Positions 43,817 through 52,437 of a stretch of DNA of 64,000 nt are shown here, one piece after another. Origin of the DNA: Candidatus Obscuribacterales bacterium (GTDB lineage Bacteria > Cyanobacteriota > Vampirovibrionia > Obscuribacterales > Obscuribacteraceae); assembly GCA_031292355.1 (NCBI GenBank), contig JARLHI010000048.1, positions 1 through 64,000 of the forward strand. The letters run 5' to 3'. The notes beneath the pieces were generated by a model. The model was not told the DNA's origin. It did no database searches and saw nothing but the letters and a program-made list of their open reading frames with translations. Within the stretch, counting starts at the first letter, position 1; every line of letters begins with the position of its first letter. A program made the position numbers and the translations under genes.

Positions 43817-46540
43817 ATGGTAACGAGCGCAGGAACTGCTGTGGAAAACGAATTGCTGGCTAATCTCAATCCCGAACAAAAGCAGGCGGTAACCCTGCAA
43901 TGGGGACCGGCGCTAATTTTAGCCGGCGCTGGCTCAGGCAAGACCACAGTCTTGACCCGTCGCATCGCTTATCTGATAAAGGAATTGCATCAAGATCCTG
44001 AATCAATCCTGGCTGTCACCTTCACGAACAAAGCAGCCGGCGAAATGAAAGAAAGAATCCAGAAATTACTCGGACCAGACGTTGGTCGCCGAGCAATGAT
44101 TGGCACATTTCACAGCATCTGCGCTCGGATGCTGCGCAAGGAAATCGAAGAGTACAAAAGTCCAGAAGGCTGGAAGTGGAGCAACAATTTCGTTATCTAT
44201 GACGAAACCGACTCCCTGAGCATCCTCAAGAACCAGCTCAAAAAGATGAACCTGGACGAAAAAGTCTTCGCTCCCCGAGACGTCAAAAATCAAATTTCGG
44301 CTCTTAAAAATGACGGCTTCACATCAGCGCACGTCACCAAAGAAGCAAGAACCTATCGAGAAAATCGTATTGCCGAAGTATTTGCCTCATATCAAAGCGA
44401 TCTCGCGCGCAACAATGCTCTGGATTTCGACGATTTGATTTTGATTTTCAGCGATTTGCTCAATAAAAATGACGGCGTCAGAAATCGTCTTCGCAATCGT
44501 TTCCGCAATGTTCTGGTCGACGAATTTCAAGATACCAACCGCTCCCAATACGACCTGGTCAAATTAATTGGCACGCCGATACCGCCTGATACCCTGGGTA
44601 CAACCACGGCTGGACCAGAGCTCGATGAAGTCTGGCGCGAACGCACGCTTCTCGTTGTGGGCGATGTCGACCAATCAATCTATTCATGGCGCAAAGCCGA
44701 CTTCCGTATCATCCTTGGCTTTCAAGCAGATTACAAAAACACTCAATTAATCAAACTGGAAGAAAACTATCGCTCGACTTCGAACATTCTTGAAGTAGCA
44801 AATAGCATCATCGTCAATAACACTGAACGCATCGACAAAGTGCTGCGTTGCAATCGGGGCACGGGCGCAAAAGCTCAATGCTACGAAGCGTCAGACGAAA
44901 TCGACGAAGCTTTCTATGTCGTCGAAGAACTTAAGCGCATTCAAGCACGTGGCAAGAAGCTTTCTGAATGCGTCATTCTCTATAGAACAAATGCTCAATC
45001 ACGCGCGATAGAAGAAGTTCTGGTTCGTCACCATATGCCTTACACAATGGTTGGCGGCACCAAATTCTATGACCGTCAAGAAATCAAAGACTGTATCGCT
45101 TATTTGAAGTTGGTCTACAACCCTCAAGATGGGCAAGCTTTCAACCGCGTGATTAACGTGCCAAGACGTGGCATCGGCAAAACGTCACTGGATCACGTCA
45201 TCAATTTCGCCGAAATGCATAAAATTAGCATGGTCGAAGCCGCTCAATCAGCTGAGCAAATTGAAGACATCAGCGTTAAGACTGGTCGCGCCATTAAAGA
45301 ATTCGCCATGAGCGTATCGCGCTGGCGCGCCTTTTCTCTGGAAAAAAGAGAAGCACCAGTTTCATCATTGCTAGAGATGATTCTGCGCGAAATTCACTAC
45401 ATCAGCAAACTCGAAGAAGATGCCGCATCGCAAAAGGATGAATTAGCCGAAGGCAGAATCGAAAACATTCGAGAGTTAATAAATGTCGCCGCAGAATTCG
45501 AAGAAACAGCAGACGAGCCGGATTTAGATTCATTCTTAACGAGAATTTCGCTAGTCTCTGATCTCGACAAAGTCAAAGATACAACTGAGACTGTCAAACT
45601 AATGACCTTGCACTCAGCCAAAGGTCTGGAATTTCCTATCGTCTTTTTGATGGGACTCGAGGAAGGTCTGTTCCCACATATGCGTTCTCTTGATTCCACG
45701 ACAGCGATGGAAGAAGAAAGACGCCTTATGTACGTGGGAGTAACACGCGCTGAAGACTTGCTTTATCTGACCCTGGCCCGCAAGCGTATGATGATCGGTC
45801 GCGGCGGAGCTGGTGGCGGATTCGGCACCATGGGCACAATTCCTAGCCGATTCCTCAAAGAGATTACTCCTGGTCTGGTTGCCGGTTATTATCCCAACCC
45901 CGACACTCCAGAGCTTGGGGCTACAGGTGGTGGCAGCAATAGCTCAAGTCAGCAAAAGCCAGCCTTCAATAAATATGGCGCGCCTATTCAACCTGAATTT
46001 GAGCGTGAACCCGAACAGCAAGTCTACGACGATGACGCAGTCGATCGTTGGGGCCGTCCTATGAATAAGCCAGCCGCACGCAGTTACGACGGTGGTGGCT
46101 CTAAATATGGTGGCAATAGTTACGGCGGTGGCGGAAGCGGATACGGAAGTGGCAGTTACAGCGGAAGCAGCAACCGCTCTGGCGGTTACAGTTCAGGTGG
46201 TTCGGCATACGGCGGTAACAAATCTGGTGGCTCCAGTTATGGTTCCAACAACACACCAGCCAAGCCCCGCGCCCAGCGTATGGGTGAAGTACCTGGCAGC
46301 GGCTCGAAGGTGCAGAAATTTACCGATCGTCAGGCCATGCATTCAAATGTAGAGGCACACGAACCAGTTAAATTCGAACATCTGGTCGTGGGAGACCAGG
46401 TTACGCATGTGAAGTTTGGCAACGGCACAGTAACCAAGGTTATTGGCGAAGGCGACAAAGAGCTCTACAACATCGAATTCGCGGGCGGTAACTCCCGTTT
46501 GCTCGATCCACGCTTTGCCAAGCTCATAAAGCTTAATTGA
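43817..46540 (+). CDS. pcrA: UvrD/PcrA-family DNA helicase with Gly/Ser/Tyr-rich tail
   Basis: 907 residues. Superfamily 1A helicase motifs run in order: LNPEQKQAV, AGAGSGKTTVL (Walker A, about 36-43), TFTNKAAGEMKERI, VDEFQDTN, GDVDQSIYSWRKADF, LEENYRSTSNI, TLHSAKGLEFPIVFLMG and RRLMYVGVTRA. A loop between VDEFQDTN and GDVDQ is longer than usual. Residues about 755-810 are a low-complexity Gly/Ser/Tyr region (SKYGGNSYGGGGSGYGSGSY). The end (VGDQVTHVKFGNGTVTKVIGEGDKELYNIEF) is a Tudor-like fold known to bind RNA polymerase in PcrA. It acts in repair and transcription-replication conflict. AGAGGG precedes the ATG. Confidence 0.94.
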   Translation: MVTSAGTAVENELLANLNPEQKQAVTLQWGPALILAGAGSGKTTVLTRRIAYLIKELHQDPESILAVTFTNKAAGEMKERIQKLLGPDVGRRAMIGTFHSICARMLRKEIEEYKSPEGWKWSNNFVIYDETDSLSILKNQLKKMNLDEKVFAPRDVKNQISALKNDGFTSAHVTKEARTYRENRIAEVFASYQSDLARNNALDFDDLILIFSDLLNKNDGVRNRLRNRFRNVLVDEFQDTNRSQYDLVKLIGTPIPPDTLGTTTAGPELDEVWRERTLLVVGDVDQSIYSWRKADFRIILGFQADYKNTQLIKLEENYRSTSNILEVANSIIVNNTERIDKVLRCNRGTGAKAQCYEASDEIDEAFYVVEELKRIQARGKKLSECVILYRTNAQSRAIEEVLVRHHMPYTMVGGTKFYDRQEIKDCIAYLKLVYNPQDGQAFNRVINVPRRGIGKTSLDHVINFAEMHKISMVEAAQSAEQIEDISVKTGRAIKEFAMSVSRWRAFSLEKREAPVSSLLEMILREIHYISKLEEDAASQKDELAEGRIENIRELINVAAEFEETADEPDLDSFLTRISLVSDLDKVKDTTETVKLMTLHSAKGLEFPIVFLMGLEEGLFPHMRSLDSTTAMEEERRLMYVGVTRAEDLLYLTLARKRMMIGRGGAGGGFGTMGTIPSRFLKEITPGLVAGYYPNPDTPELGATGGGSNSSSQQKPAFNKYGAPIQPEFEREPEQQVYDDDAVDRWGRPMNKPAARSYDGGGSKYGGNSYGGGGSGYGSGSYSGSSNRSGGYSSGGSAYGGNKSGGSSYGSNNTPAKPRAQRMGEVPGSGSKVQKFTDRQAMHSNVEAHEPVKFEHLVVGDQVTHVKFGNGTVTKVIGEGDKELYNIEFAGGNSRLLDPRFAKLIKLN

Positions 46541-46638
46541 TCTCCGCAATCGAAGAAGATTGAGCAGTCAATCTAATAGAATCAAAACTGGCTCAATATA
46601 GAGTCAACATATTCTCTTGGCAATTAAAGGAGCTCCCA

Positions 46639-47109
46639 GTGGCTGACGACAGAACTTTTGTGGCGATTAAACCAGACGGCGTTGAGCGCGGATTGGTTGG
46701 CGAAATCATTACCCGTTTCGAGCGTAAAGGACTTAAACTCGTCGGCATGAAGCTGATGAATGTAACACCGGAGTTGGCTAAAAAGCATTATGGCGAACAC
46801 GAAGGCAAACCGTTTTTCGGTGGACTGGTTGATTTCATCACATCAGGACCTATCGTAGCGATGGTATGGGAAGGCAAAAATGCATTTGCACTAGCCAGAC
46901 AAGTAATTGGCGCAACTAATCCTGCCGAATCGCCAATGGGCACCATACGTGGTGATCTCGCTTTGAACATTGGTCGTAACCTGGTTCATGGTTCAGACAG
47001 CGTAGAAAGCGCCAAGCGCGAAGTGGCTAACTTCTTCAAAGACGAAGAATTGATCAACGATTGGACAAAGTCAGTACACAAATGGGTTGTTGAAGCAGCC
47101 GCTAAATAA
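46639..47109 (+). CDS. ndk: Nucleoside diphosphate kinase
   Basis: 156 residues from GTG 46639, with AAAGGAG 8 bases upstream. All family marks are present: [27 protein letters not shown], the Kpn-loop region, [15 protein letters not shown] and catalytic His117 in [18 protein letters not shown]. It transfers phosphate between nucleoside tri- and diphosphates through a phospho-histidine, keeping NTP pools balanced. It appears monocistronic, with a strong terminator after it. Confidence 0.97.
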   Translation: MADDRTFVAIKPDGVERGLVGEIITRFERKGLKLVGMKLMNVTPELAKKHYGEHEGKPFFGGLVDFITSGPIVAMVWEGKNAFALARQVIGATNPAESPMGTIRGDLALNIGRNLVHGSDSVESAKREVANFFKDEELINDWTKSVHKWVVEAAAK

Positions 47110-47129
47110 GCCGCGTTTGAAAATCATCA

Positions 47130-47164
47130 CAAAAGGCGCGACGAAATTTTCGTTGCGCCTTTTG
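47130..47164. terminator. Bidirectional intrinsic terminator between ndk and a response regulator
   Basis: CAAAAGGCGC (47130-47139) pairs with GCGCCTTTTG (47155-47164), extended by ACGAAA/TTTCGT inside with one mismatch. A-run and T-run flanks serve both convergent genes. Confidence 0.88.
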
Positions 47165-47165
47165 C

Positions 47166-47843
47166 TTAGCTCTTGAGTCGGTAACCCATGCGAGAGACAT
47201 TTTCAATTATTGACTCTTTCGCATCCTCGCCTTCTCCGAGTGCCTTTCGCAGGCGTCTGATTGCCACTCGTAAAGCATCGTTTGAAGTTTCTTCTTCTGT
47301 TCGCCAGACTCGCGCAAGAATGGTCTCAGAAGAAAACAACTCGTCTGGATGTCGCATCAAAAATTCGAGCAAGGCAAAATCTTTCGGTGTTAATTTGATG
47401 TCCACTCCTGCACGTGTGGCTCGATGTTTTTCAGTATCGAGCGATATGTCTCGCACGGTCAGAACGTTTGACACAAGTGCCGCCGGCCGTCGCAGCAGGC
47501 TTTTTATTCGAGCAGAAAGTTCACGCAGCTGAAACGGTTTCGTCAGATAATCGTCTGCACCAGTTTCAAAACCCGACTCTTTCTCTTCGATTTTGTCACG
47601 TCCTGTCAGCATGATAATCGGTGCCGATCCACCTGAGCTTCGGTACTCTTTCATAATTTCAACGCCTGTTAGATGAGGCAGATCCCAATCCAGTACAAGC
47701 AAATCGAAAGCACCAAACTTGAGCATCTCCCGCCCGTCCAGACCATCATGAACTGATTCGACTACATGGTTTTCTCTGCTTAAAAAATCGGCAATGGTAA
47801 ACGCCAGATCGTGATCATCCTCGACAAGAAGTATTTTGGCCAC
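47166..47843 (-). CDS. OmpR/PhoB-family response regulator
   Basis: 225 residues. The receiver domain has ED at 8-9, phospho-acceptor Asp52 in LLVLDWDLPHLTG, and Lys in DDYLTKPFQLREL. The winged-helix output is complete: HRATRAGVDIKLTPKDFALLEFLMRHPDELFSSETILARVW and the C-terminal VAIRRLRKALGEGEDAKESIIENVSRMGYRL. It binds DNA as a dimer when phosphorylated. No sensor kinase is adjacent on the same strand; the PAS histidine kinase at 48954 is 1.1 kb away in the opposite orientation and could be its partner. Confidence 0.94.
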   Translation of the reverse strand: MAKILLVEDDHDLAFTIADFLSRENHVVESVHDGLDGREMLKFGAFDLLVLDWDLPHLTGVEIMKEYRSSGGSAPIIMLTGRDKIEEKESGFETGADDYLTKPFQLRELSARIKSLLRRPAALVSNVLTVRDISLDTEKHRATRAGVDIKLTPKDFALLEFLMRHPDELFSSETILARVWRTEEETSNDALRVAIRRLRKALGEGEDAKESIIENVSRMGYRLKS

Positions 47844-47959
47844 AGTGCTGCTGCTCCCCTAACGCCTTGAGTCGAGAAGATCATAGCTCAAACACTTCGC
47901 GATTATCACCAGTAGCATGACTCTCAGCCGAATGAAGTCTGCTTCTCAGCGCAGTGAAT

Positions 47960-48517
47960 TCAGTTCATGAAATTGAGCATCCAGTTTGGTATGTCCATTG
48001 AAGGGGGTTGTGGTTGATCGCCTTGATCACGATTTTGATAAGGAGAACCGTAAGGTGGTGCAAGGGGTGGAGCGTCTTGATAAGGCGGCGACTGATCGCC
48101 TCCAGCCCCGGCTCCGTTGTTGTCCATTGGTGAGGACGACGGATCATCAGCTCCAGCAGCACCCACACCAACATTGTCCAGTCCCTGCAGGACATTCTGC
48201 AGCACACCAATTGCATTTGCTCCATTGAGTGGTCCATCGTTTTGAGTAAATTGTGAGTAGGATTGCGGCGCTACATCGGGATTGGCTAGTAAGTTGTCAT
48301 TCTTGGCCAAGCTGTTGACGATCCCAAATCCGCCAAGCATTGCCTGAACATCCGCATTTTGATTTTGATTATCAGGCGAAATTGATAAGGGAGCATCGAA
48401 GCGTAATTGCTGTGACTCGGCAAACAAAAGTCCGCTTGCCAGCTGCGCTTCCTGGTGCCCTTCGGGCGGCTTTTCCATCCGGCCTACACTAACTTCAGGT
48501 CCTGCTGTACGACTCAT
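47960..48517 (-). CDS. Hypothetical Pro/Gln/Asn-rich protein
   Basis: 185 residues from ATG 48517 (GAGG 8 bases upstream); a GTG at 48526 is the alternative. There is no signal peptide and no recognisable domain. The middle contains a short helical stretch (QAMLGGFGIVNSLAKNDNLL) and the C-terminal 70 residues are Pro/Gly/Gln/Asp-rich (YQDAPPLAPPYGSPYQNRDQ), ending MDIPNWMLNFMN. It resembles a disordered protein. It shares a similar ribosome-site leader with the small gene at 48629. Confidence 0.5.
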   Translation of the reverse strand: MSRTAGPEVSVGRMEKPPEGHQEAQLASGLLFAESQQLRFDAPLSISPDNQNQNADVQAMLGGFGIVNSLAKNDNLLANPDVAPQSYSQFTQNDGPLNGANAIGVLQNVLQGLDNVGVGAAGADDPSSSPMDNNGAGAGGDQSPPYQDAPPLAPPYGSPYQNRDQGDQPQPPSMDIPNWMLNFMN

Positions 48518-48628
48518 ATTCGACACCTCAACATAATGAAAAGCTGGGGGAAAAACTCGGAGGAAACATCGGTGAACTTCGATGCGATTATCTTAAGAAT
48601 TTTCAGGAACAGAACTGTGACAGACCTA

Positions 48629-48871
48629 TTAATGCAGTACTGGCAACTGCAAACTACGGAAATCGAGCGAAAAGTGATTGAGCATGGCGCCGATTTCTGG
48701 ATTGTTGCCAGGATTTTCGGGCGAGCGATAAATTGGCAAGATGACGTGACCTCTCTGCACTTCATCAAACATTCGGTTACGAGCGTTCATCGAATCCAGA
48801 CGACCGTCGAGTGACTTATCGAAACTGCCCATTTTTATTTCAGTTTGAAGTTCGGCCTCAGTGGTATTCAT
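48629..48871 (-). CDS. Small hypothetical protein
   Basis: 80 residues from ATG 48871, with GAGG 5 bases upstream; a GTG two codons earlier also exists. It is charged, with LDGRLDSMNARNRMFDEVQRGHVILPIY and an amphipathic end. The family is not recognised. It lies 111 bases upstream of the hypothetical gene at 47960 on the same strand. Other frames over this stretch are also open, so the call is tentative. Confidence 0.4.
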   Translation of the reverse strand: MNTTEAELQTEIKMGSFDKSLDGRLDSMNARNRMFDEVQRGHVILPIYRSPENPGNNPEIGAMLNHFSLDFRSLQLPVLH

Positions 48872-48953
48872 ATGCACCTCGCAATTGCCAACAAGGTCAT
48901 ACTATTTCGATTGAGGAACAGAGTTGTGACAGCCCGCAACGATCCCGATCACT

Positions 48954-50786
48954 TTGAGCTATTATGGCCTGGTGCAAAATAGACACTCACTTTCAACCAA
49001 AGTTCTCTGCCTGGTGGCAATACCGCTAGTCATTCAAATCATATTGTTTGGCTGGCTGGCAATGCTCGAGCGTAATGCAGAGTCTGAATTGAGCACTTCC
49101 ATAAAAGCCAAGGTTGTCTCGGACACAATCACCACGCTATCAAAAGATATTTACGACGGCATCGCTGAATTCACTGGCACTAGCGAAGAGGAATTAATCG
49201 CAAAAAGTGATCGGTTTCAAGAACTGGTTAATGACATACGCGCAGATTTCAAACTGCTAAAAGACCAGACTGCAAATGATGAGGAGATCACGCGGAAAGT
49301 TGAGAAGTCCGAAAGAGCATGCGAACAAAGCCTTCTAACTGTGCTCGCAATCGTCAACAACACTAAAAAATTTGGTTCTAATGCATGGAGTTTGAATAAT
49401 CCTTTATGGACTAAATTGCACCAACAAATGGCATTTATAGATTATCGAGAGCTGACAAAAATAGGCAAGCAGCAAAAGAAATTGGCTAGCCTGGCACCAG
49501 AAATTCAAGCCAAATTGCGCAATGAGATTCTCACTCTACTCATGTTCGGCTCGCTCACTACGATTGCAATGGGCATCGCCTTAGCCTTGTATTTAACGCG
49601 AGAAATTACAGGAAAATTGAGCGTTCTAACAGACAATGCGTATAGGTTGGCGAGCGATCAGCCACTCAACGACGAACTGACGGGCGAGGACGATATCTCA
49701 AAACTGGACCAACTTTTTCACGGAATGGCTCGTGAAATCAAACAATCTATTCGAAAAGAAAAAGCAATCATAGACAACGCACACGATTTGATTCTTACCA
49801 TTGATCAGCAGGTTCGCATTGATGCCGTCAACCCAGCTCTGCAAACGCTTTTCGGATATGAGCCAGAAGACGTGATTGGGCAAAGTTTTCTCTCATTGAT
49901 AGCCGAAAAGGACATCAACAAAGCACGCGAACTTTTCTCCAGTCGCAAAAAAAACTCGCAGAGAATACCTGACGAAATGCAATTGCTAAAAAAGGATGGC
50001 GAGAAAGCAGACATAGTTTTGTCAGTAAGCTGGTCGGACGAGCAAAAGAAATATTTCGCAGTTGCCCATGATATGACGGAACGCCGCCAATCGGAACGCT
50101 TGAAAGAAGAAGTGGTAGCAATGGTTACGCATGATTTGCGCACCCCCCTTTTTACCATCCAGAACATTCTTGGATTTTTATCGCAAGACCTTTCGGGCAA
50201 GGTAGAAAAACGACTTAGCGACTACATCGTGATGGCGGAATCAAACACAGAACGAATGCTCAGATTGATCAACGATTTGATTGATTCCGAAAAAATGCGC
50301 GCCGAAGCAATGCAACCAAAAATTGAAAATGTTGATTTAAATAGCTGCTTTGAAGGGTGCAAGCAGGTTGTTGCAGCGCTCGCTGAAGATGGCAAAATTG
50401 CTCTACGCTTTGCTCCAACCGATCTGGTCGTCAAAGCAGATCCCATCATGCTTGAACGAGCATTATTCAATCTGGTTGCTAACGCCATCAAATTCTCCCC
50501 TAATGGTGCAAAAGTCAATGTGAGCGCAACTGCCGTGGGTAATCGGGCCGAAATATCAATTGAAGATAATGGTCCAGGCATTGCTGAGGATCAACAAAAA
50601 GACATTTTTGAACGTTTCAAGCAAGGCACCAACCGCTCGACGAAACCCTACGCCAGTTCAGGTCTGGGGCTTTCAATTGCGAAGGCATTTATTGAACTGC
50701 AAAAAGGAAAGATCTGGGTAGTGAGCTCAATTGGCAGTGGCAGCACTTTTAAATTCACTCTGATGCTTGCTTTGCCTAAAAGCTAA
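48954..50786 (+). CDS. Membrane PAS-domain histidine kinase
   Basis: 610 residues from a TTG without a clear ribosome site; GTG 48975 is another option. The first membrane segment is at about 16-38 (VLCLVAIPLVIQIILFGWLA). An extracytoplasmic helical sensor of about 150 residues and a second membrane segment (LLMFGSLTTIAMGIALALYL) follow, then a HAMP-like linker. A PAS domain has IIDNAHDLILTIDQQVRI and FGYEPEDVIGQSFLSLI. HisKA is AMVTHDLRTPLFTIQNILGFL, and the ATPase has NLVANAIKFSPNG, EDNGPGIAEDQQKDIFERF and SSGLGLSIAKAFIELQKG. The partner may be the regulator at 47166. Confidence 0.93.
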   Translation: MSYYGLVQNRHSLSTKVLCLVAIPLVIQIILFGWLAMLERNAESELSTSIKAKVVSDTITTLSKDIYDGIAEFTGTSEEELIAKSDRFQELVNDIRADFKLLKDQTANDEEITRKVEKSERACEQSLLTVLAIVNNTKKFGSNAWSLNNPLWTKLHQQMAFIDYRELTKIGKQQKKLASLAPEIQAKLRNEILTLLMFGSLTTIAMGIALALYLTREITGKLSVLTDNAYRLASDQPLNDELTGEDDISKLDQLFHGMAREIKQSIRKEKAIIDNAHDLILTIDQQVRIDAVNPALQTLFGYEPEDVIGQSFLSLIAEKDINKARELFSSRKKNSQRIPDEMQLLKKDGEKADIVLSVSWSDEQKKYFAVAHDMTERRQSERLKEEVVAMVTHDLRTPLFTIQNILGFLSQDLSGKVEKRLSDYIVMAESNTERMLRLINDLIDSEKMRAEAMQPKIENVDLNSCFEGCKQVVAALAEDGKIALRFAPTDLVVKADPIMLERALFNLVANAIKFSPNGAKVNVSATAVGNRAEISIEDNGPGIAEDQQKDIFERFKQGTNRSTKPYASSGLGLSIAKAFIELQKGKIWVVSSIGSGSTFKFTLMLALPKS

Positions 50787-50877
50787 AACAACGACTGCTC
50801 CAAGCTCATGAAGTTTACAATCGTAAGCGATCCACTTTCCATCTCTGTAATAGGCGGCAAGATCACTGACATCCGGG

Positions 50878-51129
50878 TCACGAGTCTGCAAATTCGTCGT
50901 GATGATCCACTGCGACCAGTCTTTTTTCTGGAGCTCCGCTGGCTCCCGGAAATTTACGCTCTTCAACAATCACGATAGCGCCTGGCTCAAACTCCCACTC
51001 TTCGGTGGCAGGGTCAAAAATGTCATCGCCTTCCAGCGCGTAAACATTGCCAGCGACTCGAATGGCAGGAACCGCTTTCCAGACATCGCTTCCTTCATTT
51101 AAAAGACGGACGTATATTTGAGCTTTCAT
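50878..51129 (-). CDS. Small hypothetical protein (VWEFPPG-type)
   Basis: 83 residues: MKAQIYVRLLNEGSDVWKAV, AIRVAGNVYALEGDDIFDPA, then EEWEFEPGAIVIVEERKFPG. This pattern (DVW.PV.A......Y.I....PE.E.WEF.PG..V..) recalls a widespread family of short uncharacterised bacterial proteins with a compact beta fold. A second frame (50727-50969) overlaps its 3' end and encodes WSQWIITTNLQTRDPDVSDL and YYRDGKWIAYDCKLHELGAV. That could be a frameshifted continuation or a coincidental frame. It converges on the histidine kinase gene. Confidence 0.6.
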   Translation of the reverse strand: MKAQIYVRLLNEGSDVWKAVPAIRVAGNVYALEGDDIFDPATEEWEFEPGAIVIVEERKFPGASGAPEKRLVAVDHHDEFADS

Positions 51130-51266
51130 TACCGCTACATATTGAGGTATCAGACTCCATTTTAAAATGGCGAGCCATATTAGACAAACCCCAAACGCAA
51201 ATTGCTACAAAGACGTTGATCTAATTCACCGATCAAACTACCGTAAGCAGCTCAAGAGCTTCGAAA

Positions 51267-51281
51267 AGACTAGAATATTAT
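51267..51281 (+). promoter_or_regulatory. Duplicated promoter-like element, first LRR gene
   Basis: AGACTAGAATATTAT occurs here, 39 bases before the ATG, and again identically at 52386-52400 before the next paralogue. It contains -10-like TAGAAT and TATTAT hexamers. Conservation in otherwise diverged spacer suggests a promoter. Confidence 0.5.
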
Positions 51282-51319
51282 CAACAACTTAAGATTACAC
51301 CAGCCCTCTGGAAAATTAA

Positions 51320-52324
51320 ATGCGATATCAAGCCGCTGTTGTCCTGGCACTCATTCTATTCTGGGGATATCCTCATTTAACTTATGGCGGTCCCGCTGGC
51401 AAAGCGGCCAGGTCCAATGAAGAGGCAAAAACACGAGTCGAGGTGCGGCATTTTTCATTTCCGGCCGACTATCCTCTCGGCAGCCTGCATATGATGGGCA
51501 ATGAAAAAGATGGAACAGAGGCAGACGATCGTAGTATTGGTCCAGCGAAAGGCGCTGTGTCGCTTACCGTACCACCTGGTCAAACTATTTTACTGGACCT
51601 GAATCCTCGTTGCCTGGAGCTTCCAGAGCGCTTGAAAAACATCCATACGGCTGGCATCAACCGTTTGAAAATGCGCTATCTATCAATGGATGATAACGAC
51701 CATTCCCACTGCGATAGAGCCTTACAGGCGCTGCCTGAATTCAAGGATCTGATTTCATTGGACGTGGCGCGCTCTGATGCCACAGATAAGGGACTGTCCG
51801 GCTTTAAAAGTCTACCCTCTGTCAAACACTTGCTCGCTTATGGCGCCGACCTGGATGGTTCAATTTTCAAAGAAACTCAGAAATTGCGAAATTTAGAGAG
51901 CCTCTTTTTGTCATTGAGCCCGATCAAAAGCGAAAACTTTAAATATCTAAGCGCTTTGCCTCATCTGACAGAACTGCAGCTGAGTCACTTAAATCTTGAA
52001 GACAAGGACCTCATCTTTTTATCTCAATGCAGACAAATCAAGCAGTTGTATATGTTTGGCAATCCTAAGATTACGGACAAATCGCTGCCGGTGTTCAAAC
52101 AACTTACACCCCTCGAAGAGCTCGATATACGTGGTTGCGGAATTTCATTGCCAGGAGTTCTGACTCTCAAAAATCTCAAATTGACCAAACTACTCTTACC
52201 TGTAAAGCGATACCGGCCAAATGAAATCGAAGAACTACAGAAGGCTTTTCCCAAGACGCTTGTTTGCTATAGAGGAGAAGGAGTGGCCAAAGACGATCAA
52301 ATATTTTTTGCGCCTCTCAAATAA
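51320..52324 (+). CDS. Secreted LRR-like protein, copy 1 of 3
   Basis: 334 residues with a signal peptide (AVVLALILFWGYPHLTYGG). The mature protein opens with a beta-like module (HFSFPADYPLGSLHMMGNE, GPAKGAVSLTVPPGQTILLDL). LRR-like repeats follow: FKDLISLDVARSDATDKGLSG, LRNLESLFLSLSPIKSENFKYL, LPHLTELQLSHLNLEDKDL and IKQLYMFGNPKITDKSL. Two further copies follow in tandem. The same two-part layout is found outside the membrane in the kinases at 19-23.5 kb. It is probably periplasmic or exported; the ligand is unknown. Confidence 0.78.
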   Translation: MRYQAAVVLALILFWGYPHLTYGGPAGKAARSNEEAKTRVEVRHFSFPADYPLGSLHMMGNEKDGTEADDRSIGPAKGAVSLTVPPGQTILLDLNPRCLELPERLKNIHTAGINRLKMRYLSMDDNDHSHCDRALQALPEFKDLISLDVARSDATDKGLSGFKSLPSVKHLLAYGADLDGSIFKETQKLRNLESLFLSLSPIKSENFKYLSALPHLTELQLSHLNLEDKDLIFLSQCRQIKQLYMFGNPKITDKSLPVFKQLTPLEELDIRGCGISLPGVLTLKNLKLTKLLLPVKRYRPNEIEELQKAFPKTLVCYRGEGVAKDDQIFFAPLK

Positions 52325-52385
52325 ACCGGCAGAAACAATCACTCAACGCTGAGTCCGCTGGGAGAAGTTCAAAAGCTCCAGACAG

Positions 52386-52400
52386 ACTAGAATATTATTA
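52386..52400 (+). promoter_or_regulatory. Duplicated promoter-like element, second LRR gene
   Basis: An exact copy of the 15-base element at 51267-51281, 38 bases before the start of the second paralogue. The bases just before both start codons are also conserved (CCTCTGGAAA). The third paralogue lacks the element and has only 32 bases upstream. Confidence 0.5.
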
Positions 52401-52437
52401 GCAATCAATGGAAACACTAGTCCTCTGGAAACATTAA

